Shown one piece after another: positions 34,930 through 44,290 of a DNA stretch of 64,000 bases. Both the position numbers and the translations under genes were made by a program. The notes beneath the pieces were generated by a model. The model was not told where the DNA came from and did no database searches. It saw nothing but the letters and a program-made list of their open reading frames with translations. This stretch comes from Halomonas piscis (GTDB lineage Bacteria > Pseudomonadota > Gammaproteobacteria > Pseudomonadales > Halomonadaceae). The stretch is from positions 3,100,001-3,164,000 of the forward strand of contig NZ_CP119391.1 in NCBI RefSeq assembly GCF_031886125.1, given 5' to 3'. Within the stretch, counting starts at the first letter, position 1. Each line of letters starts with the position of its first letter.

Positions 34930-35619
34930 TCAGTCCAGCGCGCCGGGGACCAGGCGTACGGCGTGGGGTTCAAGGGTGATCAGCTGGCGCTTGTACAGCC
35001 GGCCAATGGCCTGCTTGTAGGCGCTTTTGCTCACGCCCAGCCGCGCCTTGATGTCCGCAGCGGCGCTTTTATCGCCCAGCGGCAGGTAGCCGCCGCTTTC
35101 GCGCAGCGCCTTTAGCACCCTGTCGCCGACCACGTCCAGCCGCGCGCTGCCCGGCGGCAGCAGGGAAATATCCACCCGGCCGTCGTCCCGGCGCTGCTTG
35201 ACGAAGCCGGGCAGCGTCTGCCCCCGGCGCAGGGGCTGGCTGATGTCGTCGGCGTAGATCAGCCCCCAGTAGCGGTGGTTGACCACCACCTTCATGCCCA
35301 GGTCGGTGCGCTCGGCGACCACCAGGGTCACCGCCTCGCCGCTCTGAAGCGCCCAGGCGTCGTCGCTCAGAAAGTGCTCGAGGCGCATGGACGCCACCGG
35401 CCGCCCCTGGTCATCCTCATACAGCATGACCAGCACGCGCTTGCCCGGATCAGGGCGGAACAGCTGCTCGCTAAACGGCAGCAGCACGTCCTTGGGCTGC
35501 CCCCAGCGCAAAAACGCACCCACCTGAGTGACCGCCGTTACCGGCAGATAGGCCACCTCGCCAATGCGGGCGGCGGTATCCCCGGCGCGACAAGAGGGGC
35601 CAGGAGTCTCGTTGGTCAT
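34930..35619 (-). CDS. CvfB-like S1-domain RNA-binding protein
   Basis: 229 residues from the ATG at 35619. The N-terminal segment LPVTAVTQVGAFLRWGQPKDVLLPFSEQ and the later MKVVVNHRYWGLIYADD are S1-like domains as in CvfB/YitL proteins. The C-terminal winged-helix region (DIKARLGVSKSAYKQAIGRLYKRQLI) is also a family feature. CvfB influences virulence-factor expression in staphylococci; its function in gammaproteobacteria is unknown. It is somewhat shorter than the usual 270-290 residues. It starts 16 bases after the rsmE stop, so it is probably co-transcribed with it. Confidence 0.82.
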   Translation of the reverse strand: MTNETPGPSCRAGDTAARIGEVAYLPVTAVTQVGAFLRWGQPKDVLLPFSEQLFRPDPGKRVLVMLYEDDQGRPVASMRLEHFLSDDAWALQSGEAVTLVVAERTDLGMKVVVNHRYWGLIYADDISQPLRRGQTLPGFVKQRRDDGRVDISLLPPGSARLDVVGDRVLKALRESGGYLPLGDKSAAADIKARLGVSKSAYKQAIGRLYKRQLITLEPHAVRLVPGALD

Positions 35620-35635
35620 GGCAAAAACGTCCTTC

Positions 35636-36355
35636 TCAAAGGTCGCCGAAGCAGTACTGCAACAGCGCAAGCGCCGCCACGGGCGCGGTTTCGGTACGCA
35701 GAATGCGCGGCCCCAGCGTCAGCGGCGCAAACCGCGCCGCCTCTGCCGCCGCGACATCCTCGGCCGAAAGCCCGCCCTCGGGGCCGATCAGCAGCGCCGC
35801 CGTCGCGGGGGCTTCAGCCGCCGCAAGCGCGCTGCCCGTCGCCGGGTGCAGCATCAGCCGCAGCGGCTCGTCGCGCGCTTCAAGCCAGTCGCCCAGCCGC
35901 TGGGGCGGGTGTACCGGCGGCAGCGTCGCCCGCCCGCACTGCTCGCAGGCGCTGGCGGCCACGGCCTGCCAGTGGGCCAGTTTTTTGGCCTCGCGTTCGC
36001 CCTTCAGGCGGACATCGCCCCGGGGGGTGTAAAGCGGGGTAATCGCCGCGACGCCAAGCTCGACGGCTTTCTGGATAGCGTAATCCATGCGGTCGCCCTT
36101 GGAGATCGCCTGGCCCAGATGCACGGCCAGCGGCGACTCGAAGCGCCCCGGCCACACGGCCTCCACGCGCACCCGAGTCTGCTTGCGCGCGGCCTCAACC
36201 AGCCGCGCGCCGGCTTCCGCGCCCTCACCGTCGAACAGCACCAGCGGCGCGCCCGGGCCCAGGCGCAGCACCCGGGTCAGGTGGCGCGCCGAGCCCTCGG
36301 GCAGCGTCAGCTCTGCCCCCGACTCAAGCCTTGCCGGCACGTAAAGGCGCGGCAT
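35636..36355 (-). CDS. rsmE: 16S rRNA (uracil(1498)-N(3))-methyltransferase
   Basis: 239 residues from the ATG at 36355 (MPRLYVPARLE, the usual N-terminus). The SPOUT-fold C-terminus has LLIGPEGGLSAEDV and LTLGPRILRTETAPVAAL, which build the SAM-binding trefoil knot. The PUA-like N-terminal domain has HLTRVLRLGPGAPLVLFDGEG. It methylates U1498 of 16S rRNA. In the conserved block it precedes gshB, with the CvfB-like gene inserted between them here. Confidence 0.94.
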   Translation of the reverse strand: MPRLYVPARLESGAELTLPEGSARHLTRVLRLGPGAPLVLFDGEGAEAGARLVEAARKQTRVRVEAVWPGRFESPLAVHLGQAISKGDRMDYAIQKAVELGVAAITPLYTPRGDVRLKGEREAKKLAHWQAVAASACEQCGRATLPPVHPPQRLGDWLEARDEPLRLMLHPATGSALAAAEAPATAALLIGPEGGLSAEDVAAAEAARFAPLTLGPRILRTETAPVAALALLQYCFGDL

Positions 36356-36394
36356 CCGGCCGTGGGCGGCGTACCAGTCGGCGGCCTGCACGGC

Positions 36395-36892
36395 TTACTC
36401 GGCGCTTTGTGCCTGGGCCTCGCGCTGCTTGCGCTGGGCGTACATGGCGTCAAAGTTGACCGGCGCAAGCATCAGCGGCGGGAAACCACCGCGGTTGACC
36501 AGGCTGTCCACGCACTCCCGGGCATAGGGGAACAAAAGGTTGGGGCAAAAGGCGCCCAGGGTCTGATCCAGCTGCTCGCCTTCAATGCCGGCAATGCGGA
36601 AAAGCCCGGCCTGCTCGACTTCGGCCAAAAAGGAGGTGGTGCCGGTTTCGCTGTCGTTGACCTGGGCGGTCACCTTGATCGTGACCTCGTACTGGTCCTC
36701 GGCCGTCTGCGCGCTGGTGGTGTTCAGATCCAGGTTGACCTTGGGCTTGAACGGCTGCTTGAACACCTCGGGCGAGTTGGGCGCTTCGAAGGAAATATCC
36801 TTGACGTAAATACGCTGCAGCGAAAACGTCAGCTTCTGCTTGTTCTCGTCCGCCGCGCCGGCCTGCTGGGGGTTGCTGTCTTCTTCCGCCAT
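36395..36892 (-). CDS. secB: Protein-export chaperone SecB
   Basis: 165 residues. It keeps preproteins unfolded and hands them to SecA. FSLQRIYVKDISFEAPNSPEVF, the beta-strand segment TSFLAEVEQAGLFRIAG, and the C-terminal CPNLLFPYARECVDSLVNRGGFPPLMLAPVNFD are diagnostic. The N-terminal 17 residues are acidic and variable, and the Gln/Ala-rich C-terminal tail is short. The gene follows the rhodanese gene with 89 bases between them. In E. coli grxC lies in that gap, but no glutaredoxin gene is present here. Confidence 0.96.
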   Translation of the reverse strand: MAEEDSNPQQAGAADENKQKLTFSLQRIYVKDISFEAPNSPEVFKQPFKPKVNLDLNTTSAQTAEDQYEVTIKVTAQVNDSETGTTSFLAEVEQAGLFRIAGIEGEQLDQTLGAFCPNLLFPYARECVDSLVNRGGFPPLMLAPVNFDAMYAQRKQREAQAQSAE

Positions 36893-36981
36893 GTGAAACT
36901 CCTGAAAGGGTCGATCTACGAAGGTTGTGCGGCGCCTGCTTCTGCGTCGCAGTCAATGTCGTGCCGGCCATGCCGGCGCGC

Positions 36982-37413
36982 TTATTTTTTCACCACCGGA
37001 AGGCCGTCGGCCTGCCACTGTCCCATGCCGCCCTTGAGCTTCAACGCCCGCTCGAAACCGGCCTTGGCAAGTTTGGCCTGGGCAACGCCCGAGCTCTGGC
37101 CGTGCTTGCAGACAATGATTACCGGCTTGCTCTTGGCCTTGTCCAGCTCGTTCATGCGGTCATCCAGCTTGCTCTGAGGGATATGCCGGGCCCCGGCGAT
37201 GTGGCCGGCCTTGAACTCCTTGTCCTCGCGAATGTCCAGCACCACGGCATCTTCGCGGTTGATCAGCTGCGTGGCCTCGCTGGAGGTCACGCCGTTGCCG
37301 GCAGCGCGACGCGTTTCGTAAAAAATCCAGGCCAGCAACACCAGCAAAAAGGCCCCCACCAGCAGCAGGTGGTTTTGGGAGAACTCCAGTAGCCGTTCGA
37401 TTATCTCCGACAT
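36982..37413 (-). CDS. Membrane-anchored rhodanese-like protein (YibN type)
   Basis: 143 residues. An N-terminal transmembrane helix (about residues 16-33, LLLVGAFLLVLLAWIFYE) is followed by a rhodanese domain with the catalytic cysteine in VCKHGQSS (C102). LDIREDKEFKAGHIAGARHIPQS matches the YibN subfamily. It may transfer sulfane sulfur or reduce it; the physiological substrate is unknown. It lies just upstream of secB on the same strand and is divergent from gpmI. Confidence 0.9.
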   Translation of the reverse strand: MSEIIERLLEFSQNHLLLVGAFLLVLLAWIFYETRRAAGNGVTSSEATQLINREDAVVLDIREDKEFKAGHIAGARHIPQSKLDDRMNELDKAKSKPVIIVCKHGQSSGVAQAKLAKAGFERALKLKGGMGQWQADGLPVVKK

Positions 37414-37636
37414 CGCGCGCTCAATCTCTAGGTCAATAGTGGGTCAACGAACCGTAAAAAAACATATCGCCGGCAGCGGCCTTGCCGCCGACAAGCGCCC
37501 CAGTATACACACCCCGACGCGACACGAGCAGGCCCCGCCATGACGACAGCGGTACCCCTGCGTTATGATGCGGGCAGCTTGCATCCGCCGCGACGTTGAG
37601 CCACGCCTGCGCTCGGCCTAATGACGAGAGGTTTTC

Positions 37637-39202
37637 ATGGACACGACCCCCACGCCGCGCCCGGTGGCGCTGATCATCCTCGACGGCTACGGCCACAACC
37701 CGGACAGCCGGCATAACGCCATTGCCGGGGCACACACGCCGAACATGGATCGTTTGTGGAACGACCGCCCCCGGGCTTTCGTCCATACCGACGGCCACCA
37801 CGTCGGGCTTCCCGACGGCCAGATGGGCAACTCCGAAGTCGGCCACATGAACCTCGGCGCCGGGCGCATCGTGTTTCAGGATTTTACCCGGATTACCCAG
37901 GCCGTGGAAAACGGCGACCTGGACCTCAACACGGCGCTGACCACCCCCATCGACGACGCCGTCGAGAACGGCCGTGCCGTTCACCTCATGGGGCTTTTGT
38001 CCCCCGGCGGCGTGCACAGCCACGAAGACCACATCATCGCCCTTGCCGAGCTTGCCGCTCGCCGCGGCGCCCGGCGCATTTATCTTCACGCCTTTCTCGA
38101 CGGCCGCGACATGCCGCCCCAAAGCGCCATGGCGTCGCTCGAGCGGGCCAACGCCCGGCTTTCCGAGCTGGTCGGCCCCGACAACGGCTTTATCGCCTCC
38201 GTCATCGGACGCTTTTACGCGCTTGACCGCGACAACCGCTGGGAGCGGGTGGCCCAGGCCTATGAGCTGCTGACCGAGGGCAAGGCCGACTTTACCGCCA
38301 TCGGCGCCGAAACCGCCCTGCGCGAGGCCTACGCCCGGGGCGAAACCGACGAGTTCGTCTCCGCTACCAGCATGCGGGTCCACGGCGCCCCGGTGGTGAT
38401 CGAGGACGGCGACGCGGCGATCTTTGCCAACTTCCGCGCCGACCGCGCCCGGGAGCTGGCGCGGGCCTTTGCCGAGCCCGATTTCGACGGCTTTGCGCGC
38501 ACCTCGCGCCCGATACTCGCCGGCGAAGGCCTGGTGATGATGACCGAGTACGCCGACGACATCCCCGCTCCCATCGCCTTCCCCCCGGAGCACCTGGCCG
38601 ACACCCTGGGCGAGGTGGTCTCCCGGCGCGGCCTCAAACAGCTGCGCATCGCCGAGACGGAAAAATACCCCCACGTGACGTTCTTCTTCTCCGGCGGCCG
38701 CGAGGAGGCGTTCGACGGCGAAACCCGCATTCTTCAGCCTTCGCCCCAGGACGTACGCACCTACGACGAAAAGCCGGAAATGAGCGCCCATGAAGTGACC
38801 GACAACCTGGTCAGCGCCATCGACGACGACAGCTACGACCTGATCGTCTGCAACTACGCCAACGGCGACATGGTGGGCCACACCGGCGACTACCAGGCCG
38901 CCGTCCAGGCCATCGAAACCGTCGACCACTGCGTCGGCCGCGTGGTCGAGGCCATCGAGCGCGCCGGCGGCGCCTGCCTGGTCACCGCCGACCACGGCAA
39001 CGCCGAGCAGATGGTGCATCCGGTCACCGGCGCCCCCCAGACCGCCCACACCACCTTTCCCGTGCCGCTGGTCTACGTGGGCAAGCGTCAGGGCGAGCTG
39101 GAAGACGGCCGGCTGTGCGACCTGGCCCCGACCCTGCTTACCCTGATGAACCAGGAGATTCCTCAGGCGATGACCGGCAAGCCGCTGATCCGGCTGCGCT
39201 GA
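37637..39202 (+). CDS. gpmI: 2,3-bisphosphoglycerate-independent phosphoglycerate mutase
   Basis: 521 residues. It interconverts 3- and 2-phosphoglycerate through a phosphoserine intermediate using two Mn ions. The serine is in GQMGNSEVGH (S66). Other motifs: PVALIILDGYGHN, LHAFLDGRDMPP, NFRADRARE, KYPHVTFFFSGGRE, and NYANGDMVGHTG and TADHGNAE for the metal ligands. The stop codon TGA is directly followed by the GTG start of envC, so the two are very probably co-transcribed. Confidence 0.97.
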   Translation: MDTTPTPRPVALIILDGYGHNPDSRHNAIAGAHTPNMDRLWNDRPRAFVHTDGHHVGLPDGQMGNSEVGHMNLGAGRIVFQDFTRITQAVENGDLDLNTALTTPIDDAVENGRAVHLMGLLSPGGVHSHEDHIIALAELAARRGARRIYLHAFLDGRDMPPQSAMASLERANARLSELVGPDNGFIASVIGRFYALDRDNRWERVAQAYELLTEGKADFTAIGAETALREAYARGETDEFVSATSMRVHGAPVVIEDGDAAIFANFRADRARELARAFAEPDFDGFARTSRPILAGEGLVMMTEYADDIPAPIAFPPEHLADTLGEVVSRRGLKQLRIAETEKYPHVTFFFSGGREEAFDGETRILQPSPQDVRTYDEKPEMSAHEVTDNLVSAIDDDSYDLIVCNYANGDMVGHTGDYQAAVQAIETVDHCVGRVVEAIERAGGACLVTADHGNAEQMVHPVTGAPQTAHTTFPVPLVYVGKRQGELEDGRLCDLAPTLLTLMNQEIPQAMTGKPLIRLR

Positions 39203-40357
39203 GTGCCCTTTCGGCCAGCTCGAGGGCGCCTTGCCGTTGGCGCGCTGGCGCTGCTGTTCGCCGTTTCCCTGCCGGCTCACGGGCGCTCCGACGAAAACGC
39301 CGCCCTGGAAAAGCTCGACGCCCTGGGCGAGGAAATCCAGGCAGCGTCAGAGCGCCTGGAGGCGACCGGCGAAGCGCGAAGCGAGGCCGAAGACAGGCTG
39401 CGCCAGGTGGAAAAGGCGCTGGCCGACATTCATGCCCGGCTGGATGACGTCCAGGCCAGGCGCCGCCGGCTCAGCGAAGAAAACCGGGCGCTGAAAAAGC
39501 GCCGCGCCCGCCTGGAAGCGACCCGCCAGGCGCAGGTAGAGGCGCTGGGCGAGCAGCTGGCCGCGCTGTACCGCCTGGGCGAGGCGCCGCAGCTGAAGCT
39601 GCTGCTCAACCAGGGCGATCCGGCCCGGGTTGACCGCATGCAGGCCTACCTCAACCGCCTGACCCAAGCGAGAAAACAGCGCCTTGCCGACATCGCCCGG
39701 CTGGACGAAGCGCTGAGCGAAAACGCCGCCGAGCTTGACCAGCGCCAAAAGCGCCTGGAGGCGGCCAACGAAGAGCTGAAGAAAGAAAGCGCGACGCTTG
39801 CCAAGCGCACCGCCAAACGCCGCGAGATTCTGGCCGACATCGGCCGGCGCGAGGAAAGCCAGAGCCACCACCTGGCCAGGCTTGAGGGCGACCGCGAAGA
39901 GGCCGAAGCGCGCCTGCGCGAGATCCGCGAGCAGATGGCCCGGCTGTCGACCCCCACGCCTAGCACCCGCATGGCCGAGACTCGGGGCGACCTGCCCTGG
40001 CCCGTTCAGGGCACGCTGCGCACCGGCTTCAAGCGCCGGGACGGCGTGCACCACAACGGCATCATCATCGGCGCGAAAGCCGGCAAGCCGGTCACGGCCG
40101 TCCATGCCGGCCGGGTGGTCTTCGCCGACTGGATGCGCGGCTTTGGCAACCTGCTGATCATCGACCACGGCGACCACATCATGACGCTTTACGCCCATCT
40201 CCAGCGCTTTGAGCAGCAAACCGGCGCCCGGGTGGAAAGCGGCCAGACCATCGGCCGAGTGGGCAATACCGGCGGCCAGCCCCGAGCCGCGCTATACTTT
40301 GAAGTCCGCCGCAACGGCAAGCCCATCGACCCCGGACGTTGGATTGCACGTCGCTGA
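39203..40357 (+). CDS. envC: Murein hydrolase activator EnvC
   Basis: 384 residues beginning with GTG at 39203, directly after the gpmI stop; no better ATG occurs before the coiled coil. A signal peptide (LAVGALALLFAVSLPAHG) is followed by a long coiled coil (about residues 30-245) rich in Leu, Glu, Lys and Arg. The C-terminal LytM/M23 domain (about 265-380) is degenerate: the first zinc site reads HHNGIIIG and the HxH-type site LYAHLQ, so it should not cleave murein itself. Like E. coli EnvC it would activate AmiA/AmiB amidases at the septum. Confidence 0.93.
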   Translation: MPFRPARGRLAVGALALLFAVSLPAHGRSDENAALEKLDALGEEIQAASERLEATGEARSEAEDRLRQVEKALADIHARLDDVQARRRRLSEENRALKKRRARLEATRQAQVEALGEQLAALYRLGEAPQLKLLLNQGDPARVDRMQAYLNRLTQARKQRLADIARLDEALSENAAELDQRQKRLEAANEELKKESATLAKRTAKRREILADIGRREESQSHHLARLEGDREEAEARLREIREQMARLSTPTPSTRMAETRGDLPWPVQGTLRTGFKRRDGVHHNGIIIGAKAGKPVTAVHAGRVVFADWMRGFGNLLIIDHGDHIMTLYAHLQRFEQQTGARVESGQTIGRVGNTGGQPRAALYFEVRRNGKPIDPGRWIARR

Positions 40358-40425
40358 GGGGATAAGCTTGCGCCACTGACGTTTTTCCCGGCGGACCCCG
40401 CCGCCTTTCGCCCTGCGGAGCCACC

Positions 40426-41739
40426 ATGACGCCATTTGCCTTCCCGCTACTGCCCACTTTCCGGCGCTTTCTGGCCGCTTTACTGCCTGCCGCCATGCTG
40501 GCCCTGCCGCCGTCGGCCGCGGCCGCGCCGGAGGCAGACCCCGGGAGCGACGGGCTGCCGCTGGAAGACATCCAGACCTTTGCCGAAGTGTTCGAGCACA
40601 TCAAGCGCGCCTACGTCAAGGACGTCGACGATCGCACCCTGCTGCGCAACGCCATGCGCGGCATGCTCAACGAGCTCGACCCGCACTCCGCCTACCTCGA
40701 CGAAGAGCAGTATAAAAGCCTGCGCGAAACCACCGAAGGCGAATTTGGCGGCATCGGCATCGAGGTCGGCATGGAAAACGATCGGGTCACGGTGATCACG
40801 CCCATCGACGACACCCCCGCCTCCCGGGCGGGGATTGAATCCCGGGACGTGATCATGCGCATCGACGGCACCTCGACCGACGGCCTGTCCCTGCACGAGG
40901 CGGTCAATCTGATGCGCGGCGAGCCGGATACCGAAATCGAGATTACCGTGCTGCGCGAGGGCGAGGACAGCCCGCGCCGGCTCACCCTGACCCGGGAAAA
41001 CATCCGCACCGAAAGCGTCAAGCACGAGCTGCTGGCGCCGGGCTACGGCTATCTGCGCATCAGCCAGTTCCAGACGCGTACCGCCGAACAGGCGCTTGAC
41101 GCCATCGACGACATGCAGCGGCAAAGCGACGGCCGCTCTCTGGACGGCCTGGTGCTGGACCTGCGCAACAACCCCGGCGGCGTGCTGCAAAGCGCAGTCG
41201 ACATCGCCGATTTGTTTCTCGACCACGGCCGGGTGGTGTACACCGAAGGCCGCCTGGACAACAGCGAGATGTCGTTTTCTGCCACCCCGACCGCCCCCGC
41301 CGGCGACGTGCCGCTGGTGGTACTGATCAACGGCGGCAGCGCCTCGGCCGCGGAAATCGTTGCCGGCGCTCTTCAGGATCAGCGCCGCGGCGTGATCATG
41401 GGCACCGAAAGCTTCGGCAAGGGCTCGGTACAGCAGGTCATGCCCCTGGGCGAGAATGAAGGCCTCAAGCTCACCACTGCGCTTTACTACACCCCCGACG
41501 GCCGTTCGATCCAGGCCCAGGGCATCGAGCCCGACGTCAAGGTGGTGCGCGGGCGGCTGGAAATCGCCGACAGCCCTTTCGAGCTGCGCGAAGCCGACCT
41601 CGAAGGCCACCTGAACGCCCCGAACGGCACCGGCGACGCCGACGCCGCCAGCTCCTCGCGCCTGCGCGACGACTATCAGCTCGGCGAGGCGCTCAACCTG
41701 CTCAAGGCGCTCAACGTCGTCGACCGCCGGGGGCGCTAG
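40426..41739 (+). CDS. ctpA: C-terminal processing peptidase, S41 family
   Basis: 437 residues with a signal peptide (about residues 1-34). A PDZ domain (GGIGIEVGMENDRVTVITPIDDTPASRAGI) is followed by the S41 protease core. The catalytic serine, lysine and glutamine are in GGSASAAE (S307), ESFGKG (K332) and SVQQ (Q336), with the spacing expected for CtpA/CtpB. It trims periplasmic proteins. It follows envC by 68 bases, as in many pseudomonads, and probably belongs to the gpmI-envC-ctpA operon. The stop TAG lies within a CTAG shared with the ubiI stop on the other strand. Confidence 0.95.
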   Translation: MTPFAFPLLPTFRRFLAALLPAAMLALPPSAAAAPEADPGSDGLPLEDIQTFAEVFEHIKRAYVKDVDDRTLLRNAMRGMLNELDPHSAYLDEEQYKSLRETTEGEFGGIGIEVGMENDRVTVITPIDDTPASRAGIESRDVIMRIDGTSTDGLSLHEAVNLMRGEPDTEIEITVLREGEDSPRRLTLTRENIRTESVKHELLAPGYGYLRISQFQTRTAEQALDAIDDMQRQSDGRSLDGLVLDLRNNPGGVLQSAVDIADLFLDHGRVVYTEGRLDNSEMSFSATPTAPAGDVPLVVLINGGSASAAEIVAGALQDQRRGVIMGTESFGKGSVQQVMPLGENEGLKLTTALYYTPDGRSIQAQGIEPDVKVVRGRLEIADSPFELREADLEGHLNAPNGTGDADAASSSRLRDDYQLGEALNLLKALNVVDRRGR

Positions 41740-42995
41740 CGGCAGCTCGCGGGCAGGCGACCGCGCTCGCCGGTAGCCTGGCGCATGATCGCGCGCTTGA
41801 GCGGCACCAGCCGGTCGAGGCCGCTCATGCCGAGGTTGCGCGCCAGCAGCGCACCGGGGTGGCGGGTGCCAAACAGAGTCTTGAAGCCCTTCATCAGCTT
41901 AAGCATCGCGGCGTTATCCGCCCGGCGGCGGCGCTCGAAGCGCGCCAGCAGGCTAGCGTCCCCCCAGGGCGCGCCGCGCTTGAAGGCGGCGACCACCTCC
42001 TCGGCGAGCACGGCGGCGTCCATCAGTCCCAGGTTGACCCCCTGCCCCGCCAGCGGGTGAATGCTGTGCGCGGCGTCGCCCACCAGGGCAAAGTTGGGCG
42101 CCGTATAGCGCCGGGCATGGCGCTGCACCAGCGGCAATCGATACGCCCTGTCGCAGACCTCGACCGCGCCCAGGCGGTGCTCAAGCGCCGCCCCCAGCGT
42201 CTCGCCCAGCGCGTCGGGCGTCATGGCCTCAAGCTCCCGAGCCCGCTCGGGGGCCACCGACCAGACAATCGAGCAGTAGCGCTCGTCGCCCCCTAACGTC
42301 AGCGGCAGAAACGCCAGCGGCTGACCATTCACGAACGCCTGCCGCGCGGTCGCCCCGTGGGGGCGCTCGCAGCGCACGGTGGTGACCACCGCGTGCTGGT
42401 GCATGTCGTCTTCGGCGACGTCGATCTCCGCCATGTCGCGCAGCGCCGAGCGCGCGCCGTCGGCGGCAATCACCAGCGGCGCGCCAAGCGTGTCCCCGTC
42501 GTCAAGTTTTAGCCAGCGCCCGGTCGCGGAGGTCTGCAGCGCATCAACGCGCCTGCCGTAAAACGTCGTCACGCCGAGGTGGTCGAGCACCCGGGCGTTC
42601 AGCGCCGCCGTGGTCAGGCTGTTTTCGACAATGTAGCCAAGCGCGGCTACGCCGGCCTCGTCGGCGCTGAAGGCAATTTCCCCGCTACCGTCGGCGTCCC
42701 AGACGCGCATATGGCGATAGGGCGTCACCCGCCTCTCCTTCATCGCCGGCCAGGCCCCCAGATGCTCCAGCAGCCGCACGGAGACCGGCGACAGCGCGCT
42801 GACCCGGGGTGCCGGCGCCTCGCCGAGCGCCTCCAGAGTCAGCGGCCGGGGCTGCGCTTCGACCAGCCCGACGCGCATGCCGGCGTCCGCCAGCAGCGCG
42901 CAAAGCGCCGTCCCCACCATACCGTTGCCCACGATCAAAGCGTCGAAGGTCGTGGCCGGCGAGCCGTTGGCCGTCGTGGTTTGCGTTGTCGTCAC
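41736..42995 (-). CDS. ubiI: Ubiquinone biosynthesis hydroxylase, UbiI/VisC type
   Basis: 419 residues if it starts at the GTG at 42995, which has GAGG about 9 bases upstream; no in-frame ATG lies nearby before the Rossmann motif. FAD-binding motifs: ALIVGNGMVGTAL, APLVIAADGARSALR and FALVGDAAHSIHPLAGQGVNLGLMDA. These define the UbiH/UbiF/UbiI/COQ6 monooxygenases, which hydroxylate the ubiquinone ring. Its position behind pepP and ubiH matches visC (ubiI) of E. coli. It could also take over another ring position, as in bacteria with fewer hydroxylases. It starts 49 bases after the ubiH stop. Confidence 0.88.
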   Translation of the reverse strand: MTTTQTTTANGSPATTFDALIVGNGMVGTALCALLADAGMRVGLVEAQPRPLTLEALGEAPAPRVSALSPVSVRLLEHLGAWPAMKERRVTPYRHMRVWDADGSGEIAFSADEAGVAALGYIVENSLTTAALNARVLDHLGVTTFYGRRVDALQTSATGRWLKLDDGDTLGAPLVIAADGARSALRDMAEIDVAEDDMHQHAVVTTVRCERPHGATARQAFVNGQPLAFLPLTLGGDERYCSIVWSVAPERARELEAMTPDALGETLGAALEHRLGAVEVCDRAYRLPLVQRHARRYTAPNFALVGDAAHSIHPLAGQGVNLGLMDAAVLAEEVVAAFKRGAPWGDASLLARFERRRRADNAAMLKLMKGFKTLFGTRHPGALLARNLGMSGLDRLVPLKRAIMRQATGERGRLPASCR

Positions 42996-43044
42996 TTGCG
43001 TTGCCTCGTCATCAGGGCGCCCGTTTCCGGGCGCAAAGGGAAAT

Positions 43045-44262
43045 TCAGCGCTCCAGCCCCATGGCCCGGCGGGCCAGGTCGCGGCGCAGCGGCCCGGCCA
43101 GGTTGAGCCCGGCAAGGCCCGCGGCCCGTACCTGGGGCAAAAGCGGGAAGCGCGCGCCGAACAGGCGAATCAGCCCGTCGCTGAAACGCACCACGCCGCG
43201 CCGGTCTCGGGCGCGTTTGCGGTCAAAGGCGCCCAGGGTCGCCATGTCGCCGATGGCAGTCCCGGCTGCCAGGCTGTCGGCCAGGGTTTCCACCAGGTCC
43301 ACCACCCCGCGCAGCGCCAGGTTGAAGCCCTGGCCGGCTACCGGGTGCAGCGCGTGGGCGGCGTTGCCCAGTACCGCCAGCCCCGGGCGCACGGTCTCTT
43401 CCGCCGTCACCAGGCTCAGCGGATAGGCATAGCGCTGGCCCACCCGGGTAAAGCGCCCGGCGCGGTCGCCGAACGCCCGCTGCAGCGCGGCGAGAAAGTC
43501 GCCGTCGGCGAGCGCCATGCGCGCCTTTTCCTCACCGGCCGGGTGCGTCCATACCAGCTCCATGGCGTTACCCGGCAGCGGCAGCAGCGCCATCGGCCCC
43601 TCGGCGGTAAACCGCTCGTAGGCGATTCCGCGGTGGGGCTCGCTGATCGCCACGTTGGCAATCAGCGCCGTCTGATCATAGTCGGCCGCGCGGCTGGGTA
43701 TACCCAGCTGCTCCTTCAGCCCCGAGCGCCCGCCGTCGGCCAGCACCGTCAGCCCGGCGGTGAGCGTGCTGCCGTCGGACAGCGCCAGCCGGTGGCCCGC
43801 GGGCGTCGGCGCTATGCGCTCCACCCTCGCCGGGCAGTGCCAGTCAAGCGTCAGCCCGGCAAGCTTGCGGTGCAGCACCTGCCCCATCCAGGCGTTGGGG
43901 ATGACATGGCCCAGCGCCTGGACGTTGACGTCGTCGGCATCGAGCCGCGTCACCCCCAGCCGCCCGCGCTCGCTGATGTGGATATGGCGGATCGGCTCGG
44001 CCTCCCGGCGCATGGCCTGCCACACCCCCAGGCGACGAAAGCGCTCCGCCGAGCCCTCGGCAATGGCGCTGGCCCGGGCGTCGAAGCTGGGCTGCCACTC
44101 GGCTGGCTGCGGCGCCGCCGGCAGCGGCGCGGCTTCGATGATCGCCACCCGAAGGCCGTGGCGCTCGATCAGCGGGGCCAGCGCACAGCCCAGGCTGGCT
44201 CCTACCAGGCCGCCGCCCACAATGACGATATCGTGGGTGAGCGGTTGCGCGGGTGTCTCCAT
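43045..44262 (-). CDS. ubiH: 2-octaprenyl-6-methoxyphenol hydroxylase
   Basis: 405 residues. FAD motifs: IVIVGGGLVGASLG, LTVLADGGRSGLKE and LAVLGNAAHALHPVAGQGFNLALRGV. The GNAAH form (Asn rather than Asp) and DARASAIAEGSAERFRRLGVW are typical of UbiH. It adds the hydroxyl group at C4 of the ubiquinone ring. It lies between pepP and the UbiI-type gene on the same strand, the order pepP-ubiH-visC of E. coli. An imperfect repeat (44291-44345) separates it from pepP. Confidence 0.92.
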   Translation of the reverse strand: METPAQPLTHDIVIVGGGLVGASLGCALAPLIERHGLRVAIIEAAPLPAAPQPAEWQPSFDARASAIAEGSAERFRRLGVWQAMRREAEPIRHIHISERGRLGVTRLDADDVNVQALGHVIPNAWMGQVLHRKLAGLTLDWHCPARVERIAPTPAGHRLALSDGSTLTAGLTVLADGGRSGLKEQLGIPSRAADYDQTALIANVAISEPHRGIAYERFTAEGPMALLPLPGNAMELVWTHPAGEEKARMALADGDFLAALQRAFGDRAGRFTRVGQRYAYPLSLVTAEETVRPGLAVLGNAAHALHPVAGQGFNLALRGVVDLVETLADSLAAGTAIGDMATLGAFDRKRARDRRGVVRFSDGLIRLFGARFPLLPQVRAAGLAGLNLAGPLRRDLARRAMGLER

Positions 44263-44290
44263 GGAAGCCTCCTGAACGGCTGGTTTCTCT

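Noticed and set aside
37433..39280. 615-codon open frame antisense to gpmI
   Set aside because: Shadow of gpmI with no ribosome-binding site and no recognisable motifs.
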